Source of the DNA: Knoellia sp. p5-6-4
GTDB lineage: Bacteria > Actinomycetota > Actinomycetes > Actinomycetales > Dermatophilaceae
Reading direction: 5' to 3'
NCBI RefSeq assembly: GCF_029222705.1
Contig: NZ_JARGZF010000002.1
Coordinates: 248,001 to 312,000, forward strand
Length of the DNA stretch: 64,000 bases
In this document: piece after piece, positions 33,962-44,176 of the stretch
Layout of the letters: every line of letters begins with the position of its first letter
Position numbering within the stretch: position 1 is the stretch's first letter
Made by a program: the position numbers and the translations under genes
Notes under the pieces: model-generated
Databases searched by the model: none
The model's input: the letters and a program-made list of their open reading frames with translations, nothing else
Told to the model about the DNA's origin: nothing

Positions 33962-34526
33962 CCTCACCGGGGGGTCGTGCGACGACCCGCAGCAGCGGCG
34001 GCTCACCGTCCGGCACGTCGACGTCGGCCCTCCAGCCCGCCCGCTCGAGGTTCGCGACCAGAGCGGCCAGCACTGGCGTCCGGCGAGCGACGGAAGGCGG
34101 CTGGTGGACGAGGTGCAGCTCACCGTCGGCGTCGAGGACGCGCTCGAGCACTGCCAGCTCCCGCGCGGCGGACTCGGTCCAGAAGACGTTGACGTTGACC
34201 CCCAGCACCCGGTCGAAACGGCCGTGCGCCGCGGGGTCGAGGTCGGGGAGCTCCGCCGTCACGAAGACGGCCGTCCCGGCCCTGACGGCGTCGGCGTTGC
34301 GGGCCGAAGCGGCAGCGGTGGCGGTCGGCGACCGGTCGATGCCGAGGAGGAAGCCCGCACCGGCGCCGAGAACGGGGAGCATCAGGGCGGCGGCGACGCC
34401 GTTGCCCCCGCCGACCTCCAGCACCCGGCTGTCCGGGTGCAGGCTGAGGCCGCCAACGGCATACCGGATCCGTTCGGGCACGGCGAGGCGCGCTCCCGCG
34501 CCCCGCCCCGGACCCCCGCCCGGCAT
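33915..34526 (-). CDS. SAM-dependent methyltransferase
   Basis: A 203-residue class I methyltransferase: motif I VLEVGGGNGVAA at 35-46, an acidic turn GIDRSPTA near 63, and FDRVLGVNVNVFW near 104-116. Substrate unknown. ATG 34526 shares a base with the upstream VOC gene stop (TGATG). The 3' end runs 47 bases into the convergent GNAT gene; the last 15 or so residues (PVGGWTRGGRR) may be read-through of a once shorter gene. It belongs to the AraC-VOC-methyltransferase module. Confidence 0.85.
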   Translation of the reverse strand: MPGGGPGRGAGARLAVPERIRYAVGGLSLHPDSRVLEVGGGNGVAAALMLPVLGAGAGFLLGIDRSPTATAAASARNADAVRAGTAVFVTAELPDLDPAAHGRFDRVLGVNVNVFWTESAARELAVLERVLDADGELHLVHQPPSVARRTPVLAALVANLERAGWRADVDVPDGEPPLLRVVARPPGEVSEWPVGGWTRGGRR

Positions 34527-34954
34527 CAGGCGAAGTCGGCCGGCGTGTAGTCGCGGGGCTCCACGAGCACGAGCCAGTTGCCGGAGTTGTCGCGGCAGAC
34601 GGCCTCGACGCCGTAGGGCCGCTCGGACGGGGACTGGAGGAACTCGACACCACGGGCCGAGAGCTCCTCGTAGGTCTGCTGGCAGTCGTCGACGTTGAGG
34701 CCGAGGCCGTGCATGCTGCCCTGGTCCTGGGCGCGCTTCATGGCCTCGACGAACTCCGGCGAGTGGGGCGGACCGGGGATGGCGAGGCTGACGTTGAGCT
34801 CGGGCTGGCTCGGGTGCACCACGGTGCACCAGCGGTAGCCCTCGCCCAGGGTGATGTCGTCCTTCTCCTGGAAGCCCAGGACGTCGGTGTAGAACTTCTT
34901 CGACTCGTCGATGTCCTTCACGAAGACGCTGACGATGGAGATGTTGGTGATCAT
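34526..34954 (-). CDS. VOC (glyoxalase/bleomycin-resistance fold) family protein
   Basis: A 142-residue protein with two beta-alpha-beta-beta-beta units. ISIVSVFVKDIDESKKFYTDVLGF at residues 5-28, read in parts, is the typical opening, and the second unit contains VEFLQSPSERPYGVEA and a closing NWLVLVEP. ATG 34954 has a GGAG five bases upstream; the longer upstream frame lacks family similarity. Genes of this kind often follow an AraC regulator, as here (10 bp gap), and may bind or detoxify the inducer. The ligand is unknown. Confidence 0.88.
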   Translation of the reverse strand: MITNISIVSVFVKDIDESKKFYTDVLGFQEKDDITLGEGYRWCTVVHPSQPELNVSLAIPGPPHSPEFVEAMKRAQDQGSMHGLGLNVDDCQQTYEELSARGVEFLQSPSERPYGVEAVCRDNSGNWLVLVEPRDYTPADFA

Positions 34955-34964
34955 GGGCTCCACG

Positions 34965-35459
34965 CTAGGGCTGCGGGTCGGCCGCGGGCTTCTCCTCGAT
35001 TGCTGAGCCGGTCGTCCGGACGTCGCGCTCGGCAAGGCCCCACATGAAGACGAAGCAGCCGGGGATGTGGGGCGCCCCAGCAGCCGCGTAGCGGGCCTGG
35101 AACTCGCTCGGGCTCTCGCCCACCACCGTGCGGAACCGGCTGCTGAACGAGCCCAGGCTGCTGAAGCCGACCGCGTGGCAGACCTCCGTCACGGTCAGGT
35201 TGGTGGCCCGGAACAGGTCCTGCGCGCGCTCGATCCGCCGCCTCGAGAGGTACTCCCCCGGCGTGACGCCGTAGGTGGCCCGGAAGAGCCGCAGGAAGTG
35301 GAACTTCGAGAGCCCCGCGACGCCGGCGAGGCGGTCGAGGTCGAGCGGCCCGGCGAACTCGAGGTCGGCGAGGTCTCGCGCCCGGCGCAGGTGCACCAGG
35401 ACGTCGGTCGGCGCTCGCCTGGGCTCCTCCGGCACCTTCACATGGTGACGCACGCACAT
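34965..35459 (-). CDS. AraC family transcriptional regulator
   Basis: A short 164-residue AraC/XylS protein that is nearly only the DNA-binding domain. Helix-turn-helix 1 is around 41-64 (LAGVAGLSKFHFLRLFRATYG) and helix-turn-helix 2 around 88-113 (VTEVCHAVGFSSLGSFSSRF). About 50 residues at the C-terminus (PHIPGCFVFMWGLAERD) replace the usual N-terminal sensor. It heads a three-gene unit with the VOC protein and the methyltransferase. Its start codon lies inside a tandem repeat that could be its own operator. Alternative GTG starts at 35453 or 35441 are possible. Confidence 0.9.
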   Translation of the reverse strand: MCVRHHVKVPEEPRRAPTDVLVHLRRARDLADLEFAGPLDLDRLAGVAGLSKFHFLRLFRATYGVTPGEYLSRRRIERAQDLFRATNLTVTEVCHAVGFSSLGSFSSRFRTVVGESPSEFQARYAAAGAPHIPGCFVFMWGLAERDVRTTGSAIEEKPAADPQP

Positions 35460-35470
35460 GGTGACTCACG
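35439..35470. repeat. Tandem 16-bp repeat across the araC-type gene start (possible operator)
   Basis: CACATGGTGACGCACG (35439-35454) is followed directly by CACATGGTGACTCACG (35455-35470), two copies with one mismatch. AraC-family proteins bind direct repeats with such spacing (1.5 helical turns). Placement over the start codon suggests autorepression. Inference only. Confidence 0.5.
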
Positions 35471-35535
35471 TCAGGGGTGCCCCGGGTCACCCCGACGCAG
35501 GTCGCGTGTTGCAGGGAGCCGCCCCGGGCAACGAC

Positions 35536-35577
35536 GCAGGCATCCCGGCACCACCAGCGGGGCACCGGGAGGCCTGC
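35536..35577 (-). terminator. Hairpin after aspS, probable terminator
   Basis: Arms GCAGGCATCCCGG (35536-35548) and CCGGGAGGCCTGC (35565-35577) pair along 13 bases with one mismatch, 28 bases after the aspS stop. No U-run follows, so termination may be inefficient or assisted. Confidence 0.5.
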
Positions 35578-35604
35578 GCAGCCAGAGGTCTGTGCAGCGG
35601 GGTG

Positions 35605-37398
35605 TCAGTCCTGCTCGCGCGGCTCCGGTGTGGCGTCGACGCCGGCCTCCTTGCGCTGCTCCGGCGTGATGGGGGCGGGCGCAGCGGTCAGCGGGTCGTA
35701 GCCGCCACCGGACTTCGGGAAGGCGATGACGTCGCGGATCGAGTCGGACCCGGCGAGCAGGGCCACGATGCGGTCCCAGCCGAACGCGATGCCGCCGTGC
35801 GGCGGGGCGCCGTACTGGAAGGCGTCGAGCAGGAAGCCGAACTTCTCCTGCGCCTCCTCCTCCGACAGGCCCATGACCTCGAAGACCCGCTCCTGGACGT
35901 CGCGGCGGTGGATACGGATCGAGCCGCCACCGATCTCGTTGCCGTTGCAGACCATGTCGTAGGCGTACGCGAGCGCCGCGCCCGGGTCGGTGTCGAAGGT
36001 GTCCTCGAACTCCTTCTTCGGCGACGTGAAGGCGTGGTGCACCGCAGTCCACGCGCTGTAGCCGAGCGCCACGTCGCCCGAGGCGGTCGCCTCGGCGGTG
36101 GGCTCGAACATCGGGGCGTCGAGCACCCACAGGAACGACCAGGCGTCCTCGTCGATGAGGTTGCAGCGCCGGCCGATCTCGAGCCGGGCGGCGCCGAGCA
36201 GGGCTCGCGAGGCCTTCGTGGCGCCGGCTGCGAAGAAGATGCAGTCGCCCGGCTGGGCACCGACGTGGGCGGCCAGGCGCTCACGCTCGGTGTCGCTCAC
36301 GTTCTTGGCCACCGGACCGCCGAGGGTGCCGTCCTCCTGGACCAGCACGTAGGCCAGGCCCCGGGCGCCGCGCTGCTTGGCCCACTCCTGCCAGGCGTCG
36401 AGCTGCTTGCGGGGCTGGGAGGCGCCGCCGGGCATGACGACCGCGCCGACGTACTCCTGCTGGAACACGCGGAACGTCGTGTCCTTGAAGAACTCGGTGC
36501 ACTCCACGAGCTCGTTGCCGAAGCGCAGGTCGGGCTTGTCGGTGCCGAAGCGGCGCATGGCCTCGTGGTAGGTCATCCGCTCGAACGGCGTCTTGAGGTC
36601 GACGTCGACGAGCCGCCAGATGGCGCTGACGATCGCCTCGCCGAGCTCGAGCACGTCCTCCTGCTCGACGAACGACATCTCGATGTCGAGCTGGGTGAAC
36701 TCCGGCTGGCGGTCGGCGCGGAAGTCCTCGTCGCGGTAGCAGCGCGCGATCTGGTAGTAGCGCTCCATGCCGGCGACCATGAGCAGCTGCTTGAACAGCT
36801 GCGGGCTCTGCGGCAGGGCGTACCAGCTGCCGGGGGCAAGGCGCGCGGGCACCAGGAAGTCGCGGGCGCCCTCGGGCGTCGACCGGGTCAGGGTCGGGGT
36901 CTCGATCTCGACGAAGTCACGCTCGGCGAGCACGGTGCGGGCCGCGGCGTTGACCTTCGAGCGCAGGCGCAGCGCGTACCCGGCGGACCCGTTGCCGGGG
37001 CGGCGCAGGTCGAGGTAGCGGTGCTTGAGGCGGGCCTCCTCGCCGACGGTGACGCGCTCGTCGATCTGGAAGGGCAGCGGGGCGCTCTCGTTGAGCACCT
37101 CGATGCGCTCGGCGATGACCTCGATCTCACCGGTCGGCAGGTCGGGGTTGGCGTTGCCCTCCGGGCGCATCCGCACCTCGCCGACGACCTTGACGACGTA
37201 CTCGTTGCGCAGGTCGTGGGCGTCGCCCTCGGTCAGCACCTCGTCACGCACGACGACCTGGGCGACGCCGGAGGCGTCCCGCAGATCGAGGAACGCCACT
37301 CCGCCGTGATCGCGCCGACGGGCGACCCAGCCCGTGAGCGTGACGGTCTGGCCGGAGTGGTCGGCACGCAGGGTGCCGGCCTCATGGGTGCGGAGCAC
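35605..37398 (-). CDS. aspS: Aspartyl-tRNA synthetase
   Basis: Class IIb synthetase of the bacterial type. The 597-residue product has an OB-fold anticodon domain ([18 protein letters not shown] near 17-34), motif 2 with [20 protein letters not shown] near 218-237, the bacterial GAD insertion around 300-420, and motif 3 [12 protein letters not shown] near 547. GTG 37398 is preceded by AAGGA at good spacing, which fixes the start; an upstream in-frame ATG would add 25 unrelated residues. The 3' flank has a hairpin. Confidence 0.97.
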   Translation of the reverse strand: MLRTHEAGTLRADHSGQTVTLTGWVARRRDHGGVAFLDLRDASGVAQVVVRDEVLTEGDAHDLRNEYVVKVVGEVRMRPEGNANPDLPTGEIEVIAERIEVLNESAPLPFQIDERVTVGEEARLKHRYLDLRRPGNGSAGYALRLRSKVNAAARTVLAERDFVEIETPTLTRSTPEGARDFLVPARLAPGSWYALPQSPQLFKQLLMVAGMERYYQIARCYRDEDFRADRQPEFTQLDIEMSFVEQEDVLELGEAIVSAIWRLVDVDLKTPFERMTYHEAMRRFGTDKPDLRFGNELVECTEFFKDTTFRVFQQEYVGAVVMPGGASQPRKQLDAWQEWAKQRGARGLAYVLVQEDGTLGGPVAKNVSDTERERLAAHVGAQPGDCIFFAAGATKASRALLGAARLEIGRRCNLIDEDAWSFLWVLDAPMFEPTAEATASGDVALGYSAWTAVHHAFTSPKKEFEDTFDTDPGAALAYAYDMVCNGNEIGGGSIRIHRRDVQERVFEVMGLSEEEAQEKFGFLLDAFQYGAPPHGGIAFGWDRIVALLAGSDSIRDVIAFPKSGGGYDPLTAAPAPITPEQRKEAGVDATPEPREQD

Positions 37399-37462
37399 GA
37401 GTGGTTCCTTCGGATCGGGGGCTGTGGGTGTTGCGGACAACCCGCCCATCCTACGGAAGGCC

Positions 37463-37500
37463 GCGCCCGGCATACGAACCGCAGCCCGTATGCCGGGTGC
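37463..37500. repeat. Head-to-head pair of the CGGCATAC octamer forming a perfect hairpin
   Basis: CCCGGCATACG (37466-37476) and CGTATGCCGGG (37487-37497) are exact inverted arms separated by ten bases. Two more pairs and one G-U extend the stem to 14 bases. It lies between the GerMN gene end and aspS, so it can act as a factor-independent hairpin for the GerMN transcript, although no U-run follows. Each arm holds one copy of the octamer that is over-represented across the window. Confidence 0.8.
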
Positions 37501-37524
37501 CCGGCCGCTGTCACCCGGCCTCTC

Positions 37525-38499
37525 TCACCGCACGGTGAAGGCCTTGCTGTCCCACAACGTCAGGCTGCCGTCCTTGCCGCTGTCGTTGTAGGCCCGCAGC
37601 TCGTAGCTGCCGGCCGGCAGCTCGATGCTCGTCCCGGCCTCCCGGTAGCCGCCCATCATCGTCGTCACCTGGGTCGAGGCCACCTCGGTGCCGCCCTTGA
37701 AGACCTTGAGCGGGACGTTGCCCTCGAACCCTGTGCCGTAGACCTTGATGGCCACCGGCGACGACACCGTGGCGCCCTGGACGGGGGCCAGGATCCACAC
37801 GTTGGAGAGGGTCTCGAGCGGCGCGGACCGCTTCACCGGCCCCGACCAGTCCATGTGCCCCGACGGCGGGGTGGCTCCGTTGACCAGCAGCTTCACCTGC
37901 GTGTTCGACGGCTCGGCCGCGGTGGCCGTGTGCACCAGCTGCTGCACCGCGGCGCCCTCGAAGGAGGCGCCGAGCTGCACGAAGCCGGAGACGTCGACCT
38001 GCACGACACCGGCGCCGAGACGCTCGACCGACAGCACGCGCGTCGAGGTGGGCCACAGCGACCGGTAGTCGGGGTCCCGCGGTGCGCCGGTGAACATCTC
38101 GGTCACTGCGGCAGCCACGGGGTCGCCCGTGGCGGGGACGCGGTGGAACTCGCGGTACAGCCGCGGCCCGACGCCCTCGACGTCGACCACGTAGTAGACC
38201 GGCACCGTCAGCTGGCCGGGCACCGGCGACGAGGGGGTGGCGGTCGTCGTTGACGGCGTGGCCGTGGTGCTCGTCGCCGAAGGGGTCGCCGAGCCCGTGG
38301 CGGTCGGGGTCGTCGTCGTGGTGGCGCCCGCCCCCGGCCCGTCGCCGCCGTTGCCGTCTCCCAGCAAGAGCACCGCGACTGCCACCAGCACCAGCACCGT
38401 GGCCGCCGCCAGGACGGGCCACAACCACCGTGACCGTCCGGCACCCGCATCGGGCCCGCCCGGGCCCGAGACCGTCTGGCTGTTCGACATCGACTCCAC
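37525..38499 (-). CDS. Membrane-anchored GerMN/Gmad2 domain protein
   Basis: A 324-residue protein: a 25-residue Gly/Ser/Pro-rich cytoplasmic start, a membrane helix at about 26-46, a Thr/Ser/Ala/Pro linker at about 57-95 (likely wall-spanning), and a GerMN-type domain at about 96-215 (VYYVVDVEGVGPRLYREFHRV read in parts; PVAAAVTEMFTGAP). A C-terminal immunoglobulin-like Gmad2 domain follows, about 230-324, with NVWILAPVQGATVSSPV. The same pairing occurs in Bacillus GerM relatives and in non-sporulating actinobacteria, where its role in the envelope is unknown. GTG 38499 and ATG 38490 are both plausible starts. Confidence 0.85.
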   Translation of the reverse strand: MESMSNSQTVSGPGGPDAGAGRSRWLWPVLAAATVLVLVAVAVLLLGDGNGGDGPGAGATTTTTPTATGSATPSATSTTATPSTTTATPSSPVPGQLTVPVYYVVDVEGVGPRLYREFHRVPATGDPVAAAVTEMFTGAPRDPDYRSLWPTSTRVLSVERLGAGVVQVDVSGFVQLGASFEGAAVQQLVHTATAAEPSNTQVKLLVNGATPPSGHMDWSGPVKRSAPLETLSNVWILAPVQGATVSSPVAIKVYGTGFEGNVPLKVFKGGTEVASTQVTTMMGGYREAGTSIELPAGSYELRAYNDSGKDGSLTLWDSKAFTVR

Positions 38500-38616
38500 C
38501 GCCTTCGTCCGCCGGGCACTGCGGCCACGGCACCTCGTCCCCCTGCGCCCCTTGGACGCGCGGAGGACGTCCGGGGTTGAGGGACGAAGGTCCTGTCCTG
38601 CTCCTGGACTAGAGCC

Positions 38617-39027
38617 TCAGTCGACGGTGCCCTCGAGGTAGAGCCAGCGACCGCCCCGCCGGGTGAAGCGGCTCCGCTCGTGCAGGCTGCCGCGCCGGCC
38701 ACGCTCACGGTAGTGGGCGGTGAACTCGACCTCGCCGCGGTCGTCGCGTTCCCCTCCACCGGAGAAGCCGAGCACCTCGAGACGCAGCCATTCGACGGCG
38801 GGGTCGAGCGCCAGCGACCCCGGTCGGGTCGCCGGGTGCCAGGTCGCGAGCAGGTAGTCCTCGAGCCCGCGGGCGTATGCGGCGTACCGGCTGCGCATCA
38901 GCTGCTCGGCCGTCGACGCGACCGCCTCACCGCGGTGGAGCGCGCCGCAGCAGCGGTCGTAGGGCACCCCGGAACCGCACGGGCACGAGTCGAGGGTGCC
39001 GGGGCCGCCGCCGAACGCGCTGCTCAC
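38617..39027 (-). CDS. YchJ-like (UPF0225) SEC-C motif protein
   Basis: A 136-residue protein. It begins with the SEC-C zinc motif CPCGSG (15-20) ... CC (26-27), then the YchJ core AEQLMRSRYAAYARGLEDYLLATWHP near 40-65, read in parts, and a beta-rich NTF2-like half (VEFTAHYRERG). GTG 39027 is the first start before the zinc motif. The biochemical role of the family is not established. It follows the Nudix gene by 22 bp. Confidence 0.9.
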   Translation of the reverse strand: MSSAFGGGPGTLDSCPCGSGVPYDRCCGALHRGEAVASTAEQLMRSRYAAYARGLEDYLLATWHPATRPGSLALDPAVEWLRLEVLGFSGGGERDDRGEVEFTAHYRERGRRGSLHERSRFTRRGGRWLYLEGTVD

Positions 39028-39049
39028 CCGGTGCCCCGGTGCCGGCGGG

Positions 39050-39691
39050 TCAGCGTCGGGCGGGGTGCTCGGGCCACGGCGCGTCGTGGGGCCGCAGGGT
39101 CGCCCAGCCGCGCTCGCGTGCGGCGTGCGCAGCGAGGATCCCGATGACGGCACTCGGGTTGTGGATGCGTCCGGCGAGCACCGCGTCCTGGGCCTCGTCG
39201 AGGTCGACCCAGCGCGCCGGCATACCCAGCTCCTCCCCCTCGCGCTCGTGACGGTCGTCCTCCGGGACGTGGCTGAGGCCACGGGCGAGGTAGACCCGCA
39301 GCGCCTCGTCCACGCCCCCCGGGGAGCTGAAGTAGTCGACGAGGACGTGCCACTCCTGCGCCTGCAGGTCGGCCTCCTCGTGGAGCTCGCGTGCGGCGGC
39401 CACCCACGGGTCCTCGCCGTCGACGTCGAGCAGGCCGGCGGGCACCTCCCACTCCAGCACCCGCACGGGGTGGCGGTACTGCTGCAGCAGGACGACGCGG
39501 TCCCGGTCGTCGAGGGCCACGACCGACACGGCGCCGGGGTGCCGCACGAACTCGCGCGTGACCTCGCCCGCCTCGCCGAGGTCGACCGTCTCGCGCAGGA
39601 CGTCCCACACCATCCCGTGGTGCACGACCTCCGACCGCACGATCGGCCGGTGCACGATCCGGTCGGCGAGCTCCTCGTCGGCGCCGGGCAC
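39050..39691 (-). CDS. Nudix hydrolase, ADP-ribose pyrophosphatase type
   Basis: A 213-residue protein of the NudF/Rv1700 group, which hydrolyses ADP-ribose and related dinucleotides. The Nudix box is AGLLDVDGEDPWVAAARELHEE near 83-104; its REL-HEE core is intact, though the usual Gly after EE is Asp. The N-terminal beta-rich dimerisation part (VVHHGMVWDVLRETVDL) is characteristic. It follows pyrG by one base, the same pairing as Rv1699-Rv1700 in M. tuberculosis. Confidence 0.92.
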   Translation of the reverse strand: MPGADEELADRIVHRPIVRSEVVHHGMVWDVLRETVDLGEAGEVTREFVRHPGAVSVVALDDRDRVVLLQQYRHPVRVLEWEVPAGLLDVDGEDPWVAAARELHEEADLQAQEWHVLVDYFSSPGGVDEALRVYLARGLSHVPEDDRHEREGEELGMPARWVDLDEAQDAVLAGRIHNPSAVIGILAAHAARERGWATLRPHDAPWPEHPARR

Positions 39692-39692
39692 G

Positions 39693-41453
<1,761 letters not shown>

Positions 41454-42527
41454 TCACGTGACGGACTCGTAGACCTCGAGGGCGGCGACCACGGCGTCGG
41501 CCTCCGTGGGCAGCGTCAGGGCCTGCCGGCGCGACAGGGCCCGCCGGCGCGCCCGCTCCCCCTCGTCGGTGACGAGGAGCCGTATGCCGTGGGCGAGCGC
41601 GTGCGAGTCGCCTCCCGGCACGAGCACCGCGGCGTCACCGAGGACTGCGGCCGAGCCGCCCACGTCCGTGGCCACGATGGCCGCTCCGGCGTGCAGGGCC
41701 TCCTGGAGGTTGATGGGCTGCCCTTCCCACACGGCGCTGGAGACCACGAGGTCGGCAGCCGCGCACAGGGCGGGCACGTCGCCACGGTGGCCGAGCAGGC
41801 GCACCGGCAGGCCTTCGCGGCTGATGCGCTCCTGCAGCTCCTGCCGCTGGGGCCCGTCACCGGCCACCACGACGGCCAGCGGCAGGTCGCGGACGAGGGC
41901 GACGGCGTCGAGCAGCAGGTGCAGCCCCTTCTGCGGGGCGAGACGGGCCACGACGACGGCCAGGACCTGCCCGGGGGGGACGCCCAGGTCGTCGCGGACG
42001 GCCGCGGCGTCCACGGTGCCCGTCGGTGGCGGCGGTCCGGGGATCACGGCGAGCCCGCCCACCCGGGCGCGCAGGTCGGCCATCCGCTGCACGAGGTCGT
42101 CGGAGACCCCGAGCACACAGGTGGCGCGCCGCGCCACGACGCGCTCCAGCACGGCATACAGCCGCGCCGTCACGCGGCCACCGGGCGCCGCGTTGTGGAG
42201 GGTGACGACGACCGGAACCTGCGATCCCGTGGCTGCCAGGGCGGCCAGCGCCCCCGCCCGCAGCCCGTGCGCGTGCACGACGTCGGCGTGCCGCAGCAGG
42301 TCTCCGAGGGTGGACATCGCACGCAGGTCGCGCAGCGGGTGCGGCCGGTCGGTGACCGTGAGCGGCACGTGGCGGGCGCCGGCGCCGGCGAACCCGAAGC
42401 GGTCCTCCACCTCCGGCGGACAGGCGACGACCACGGAGTGACCGCCGGCCACCAGGGCCGAGGTGAGCCCGTGGACGTGGCGCCCCACGCCCCCGGCGCT
42501 CGTGCCGAGGACCAGGAGGATGCGCAT
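41454..42527 (-). CDS. GT4 family glycosyltransferase
   Basis: A 357-residue GT-B retaining glycosyltransferase. The N-terminal LVLGTSAGGVGRHVHGLTSAL near 4-24 (read in parts) is the acceptor side. The C-terminal domain has LAPQKGLHLLLDAV and SAVWEGQPINLQEALHAG, whose Glu residues fit the EX7E donor motif. The donor sugar and acceptor are unknown. ATG 42527 shares a base with the stop of the MurJ-like gene (TGATG). It is the last gene of the steA-steB-MraY-like-MurJ-like unit. One residue pair is read through GGC-ATA because of a CGGCATAC octamer at 41581. Confidence 0.9.
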   Translation of the reverse strand: MRILLVLGTSAGGVGRHVHGLTSALVAGGHSVVVACPPEVEDRFGFAGAGARHVPLTVTDRPHPLRDLRAMSTLGDLLRHADVVHAHGLRAGALAALAATGSQVPVVVTLHNAAPGGRVTARLYAVLERVVARRATCVLGVSDDLVQRMADLRARVGGLAVIPGPPPPTGTVDAAAVRDDLGVPPGQVLAVVVARLAPQKGLHLLLDAVALVRDLPLAVVVAGDGPQRQELQERISREGLPVRLLGHRGDVPALCAAADLVVSSAVWEGQPINLQEALHAGAAIVATDVGGSAAVLGDAAVLVPGGDSHALAHGIRLLVTDEGERARRRALSRRQALTLPTEADAVVAALEVYESVT

Positions 42528-44176
42528 CAGGGCCTCCCCCTGCGACGGCGACCGCGCGCCACGGCAGCCTGCATGGCCTGCCGGTCGGCCACGACCATGA
42601 CCCCCAGGTAGAGCACCGTGACCGCCACTGCCACGACGACGCCGGCGACCACCGCCCCGGCCAGGCCGGAGGCGTCCCAGTAGAAGGCGAGCACGTCGCC
42701 GACACCGCCCGCGACCGCGGCGGACACGACCACGGCGCCGAGGGTCCGGCCCGCACCCCGGATGGCCTCGAGCCCCCACGCCCGCCGGACGAGCACGCCG
42801 AGCGCGACGGCCGACAGGGTCATGCCGACCGACGACGCGGCACCCAGGCTGCGCAGCGTGCCCGACGGGCCGGCGTCGTCGGGCAGCGTCAGCAGGGGCC
42901 AGAGGGCCGCCACGAGCCAGCCGCCTGCCACGGCGAGCGCGGCCAGGGCCGGCCGGCCCCGCACGTAGAGGGCACGGGTCAGCAGGGCCGCCGCGCCGAA
43001 GCCGACCAGACCGGGCGCGTAGGCCACGAGTGTCGCGGGCATGGCGGCGAGGGCCTCTGCGCCCCCCAGGTCGGCACCACGGTCGAGGGACGTGAAGAAC
43101 GCGCCGACGGGTCGGGCCACGGCCACCAGCACGGCCGCCGCCCCGCCGCACAGCAGGAGGATGGCCTGCAGCGAGCGGGCCAGCGTGCCCTGCTCCCGGA
43201 CCCCGGCCCCCTCGCCGTGGGCGAGGGCCGGGAAGGCGGACGTCGCGATCGGCACGGCCAGCAGGGCGTAGGGCAGCAGGTAGACCGCCTGGACGTAGGC
43301 GTAGACGTTGACCGCGCCCTGACCGCCGCGGTTGTTCGCCAGCCACAGCGTCGCCAGCACCGCCGCCTGCTGGGCCACCAGCGCCAGCACCCCGGCTCCG
43401 GCCAGGGCTCTGACCCGCCGGACGGTGCCCTCCGGGAAGCGGAACGTGGGGCGCAGGCGCGCACCGGCTCGCCAGGCCGGGACGAACAGCGGCAGGCTCA
43501 GCACCGCGACCCCCAGGGTGGTGCCGCCGGCGAGCACGAGCACGGCGGCGCCCGAGACGGACTCCGGGGAGCCGTCGGCCTCGGTGAGCTGTCCGTAGGT
43601 GACGTACGCGGCGATGACCACCAGGCTCGAGAGCAGCGGGGCCAGCGCGGGGGCGAGGAAGCTGCGCCGGGCCTGCAGCACGCCGGTCAGCACGATGCCG
43701 ATGCCGTAGAGCACGACCTGCGGCGCGAAGACCACCAGCATCCGGGTGCCGAGGTCCACGGCCTCCTGGGAGTACTGGTCCCCGAGCATGAACGCACTGA
43801 GCGCAGGGGCGGCGAGCGCCAGCAGCGCCGACAGCGGCAGGAGCACCGCCACCGCCCACGTGAGCAGCGCCGAGGAGGTCTGGTCGGCGTCCTCGTCACG
43901 GCCCGCGCCCAGCTGGCCTGCGACGAGCGGCACGGCGGCGGCGGCCAGCACCCCTCCCGCGGCCACCTCGAAGACGGCGTTCGGGATCGTGTTGACCGTC
44001 TGGTAGACCGACCCCACGCCCGAGGTGCCGACGCTGTCGGAGAACACCAGGGTGCGGACGAAACCGGCCACCCGGGCCAGCAGGGTCGCCACGGCGATGA
44101 TGCCGGCCGCGCGGGCGATCGAGGTCGTCACGCCGCGGGGCGCGGGCCGCTCCCTCCCCGCGGACTCTGCGCTCAT
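42527..44176 (-). CDS. MurJ/MviN-like lipid flippase
   Basis: A 549-residue protein with about 14 membrane helices of the MOP superfamily. The start IIAVATLLARVAGFVRTLVF near 26-45, read in parts, and NAVFEVAAGGVLAAAAVPL near 66-84 are the MurJ-type helices that line the cavity. Arg residues expected in the cavity (Arg35, Arg41) are present. The main peptidoglycan MurJ of actinobacteria is usually encoded near rnpA, so this copy may flip another polyprenyl-linked glycan. ATG 44176 overlaps the next gene upstream (ATGA). Confidence 0.9.
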   Translation of the reverse strand: MSAESAGRERPAPRGVTTSIARAAGIIAVATLLARVAGFVRTLVFSDSVGTSGVGSVYQTVNTIPNAVFEVAAGGVLAAAAVPLVAGQLGAGRDEDADQTSSALLTWAVAVLLPLSALLALAAPALSAFMLGDQYSQEAVDLGTRMLVVFAPQVVLYGIGIVLTGVLQARRSFLAPALAPLLSSLVVIAAYVTYGQLTEADGSPESVSGAAVLVLAGGTTLGVAVLSLPLFVPAWRAGARLRPTFRFPEGTVRRVRALAGAGVLALVAQQAAVLATLWLANNRGGQGAVNVYAYVQAVYLLPYALLAVPIATSAFPALAHGEGAGVREQGTLARSLQAILLLCGGAAAVLVAVARPVGAFFTSLDRGADLGGAEALAAMPATLVAYAPGLVGFGAAALLTRALYVRGRPALAALAVAGGWLVAALWPLLTLPDDAGPSGTLRSLGAASSVGMTLSAVALGVLVRRAWGLEAIRGAGRTLGAVVVSAAVAGGVGDVLAFYWDASGLAGAVVAGVVVAVAVTVLYLGVMVVADRQAMQAAVARGRRRRGRP

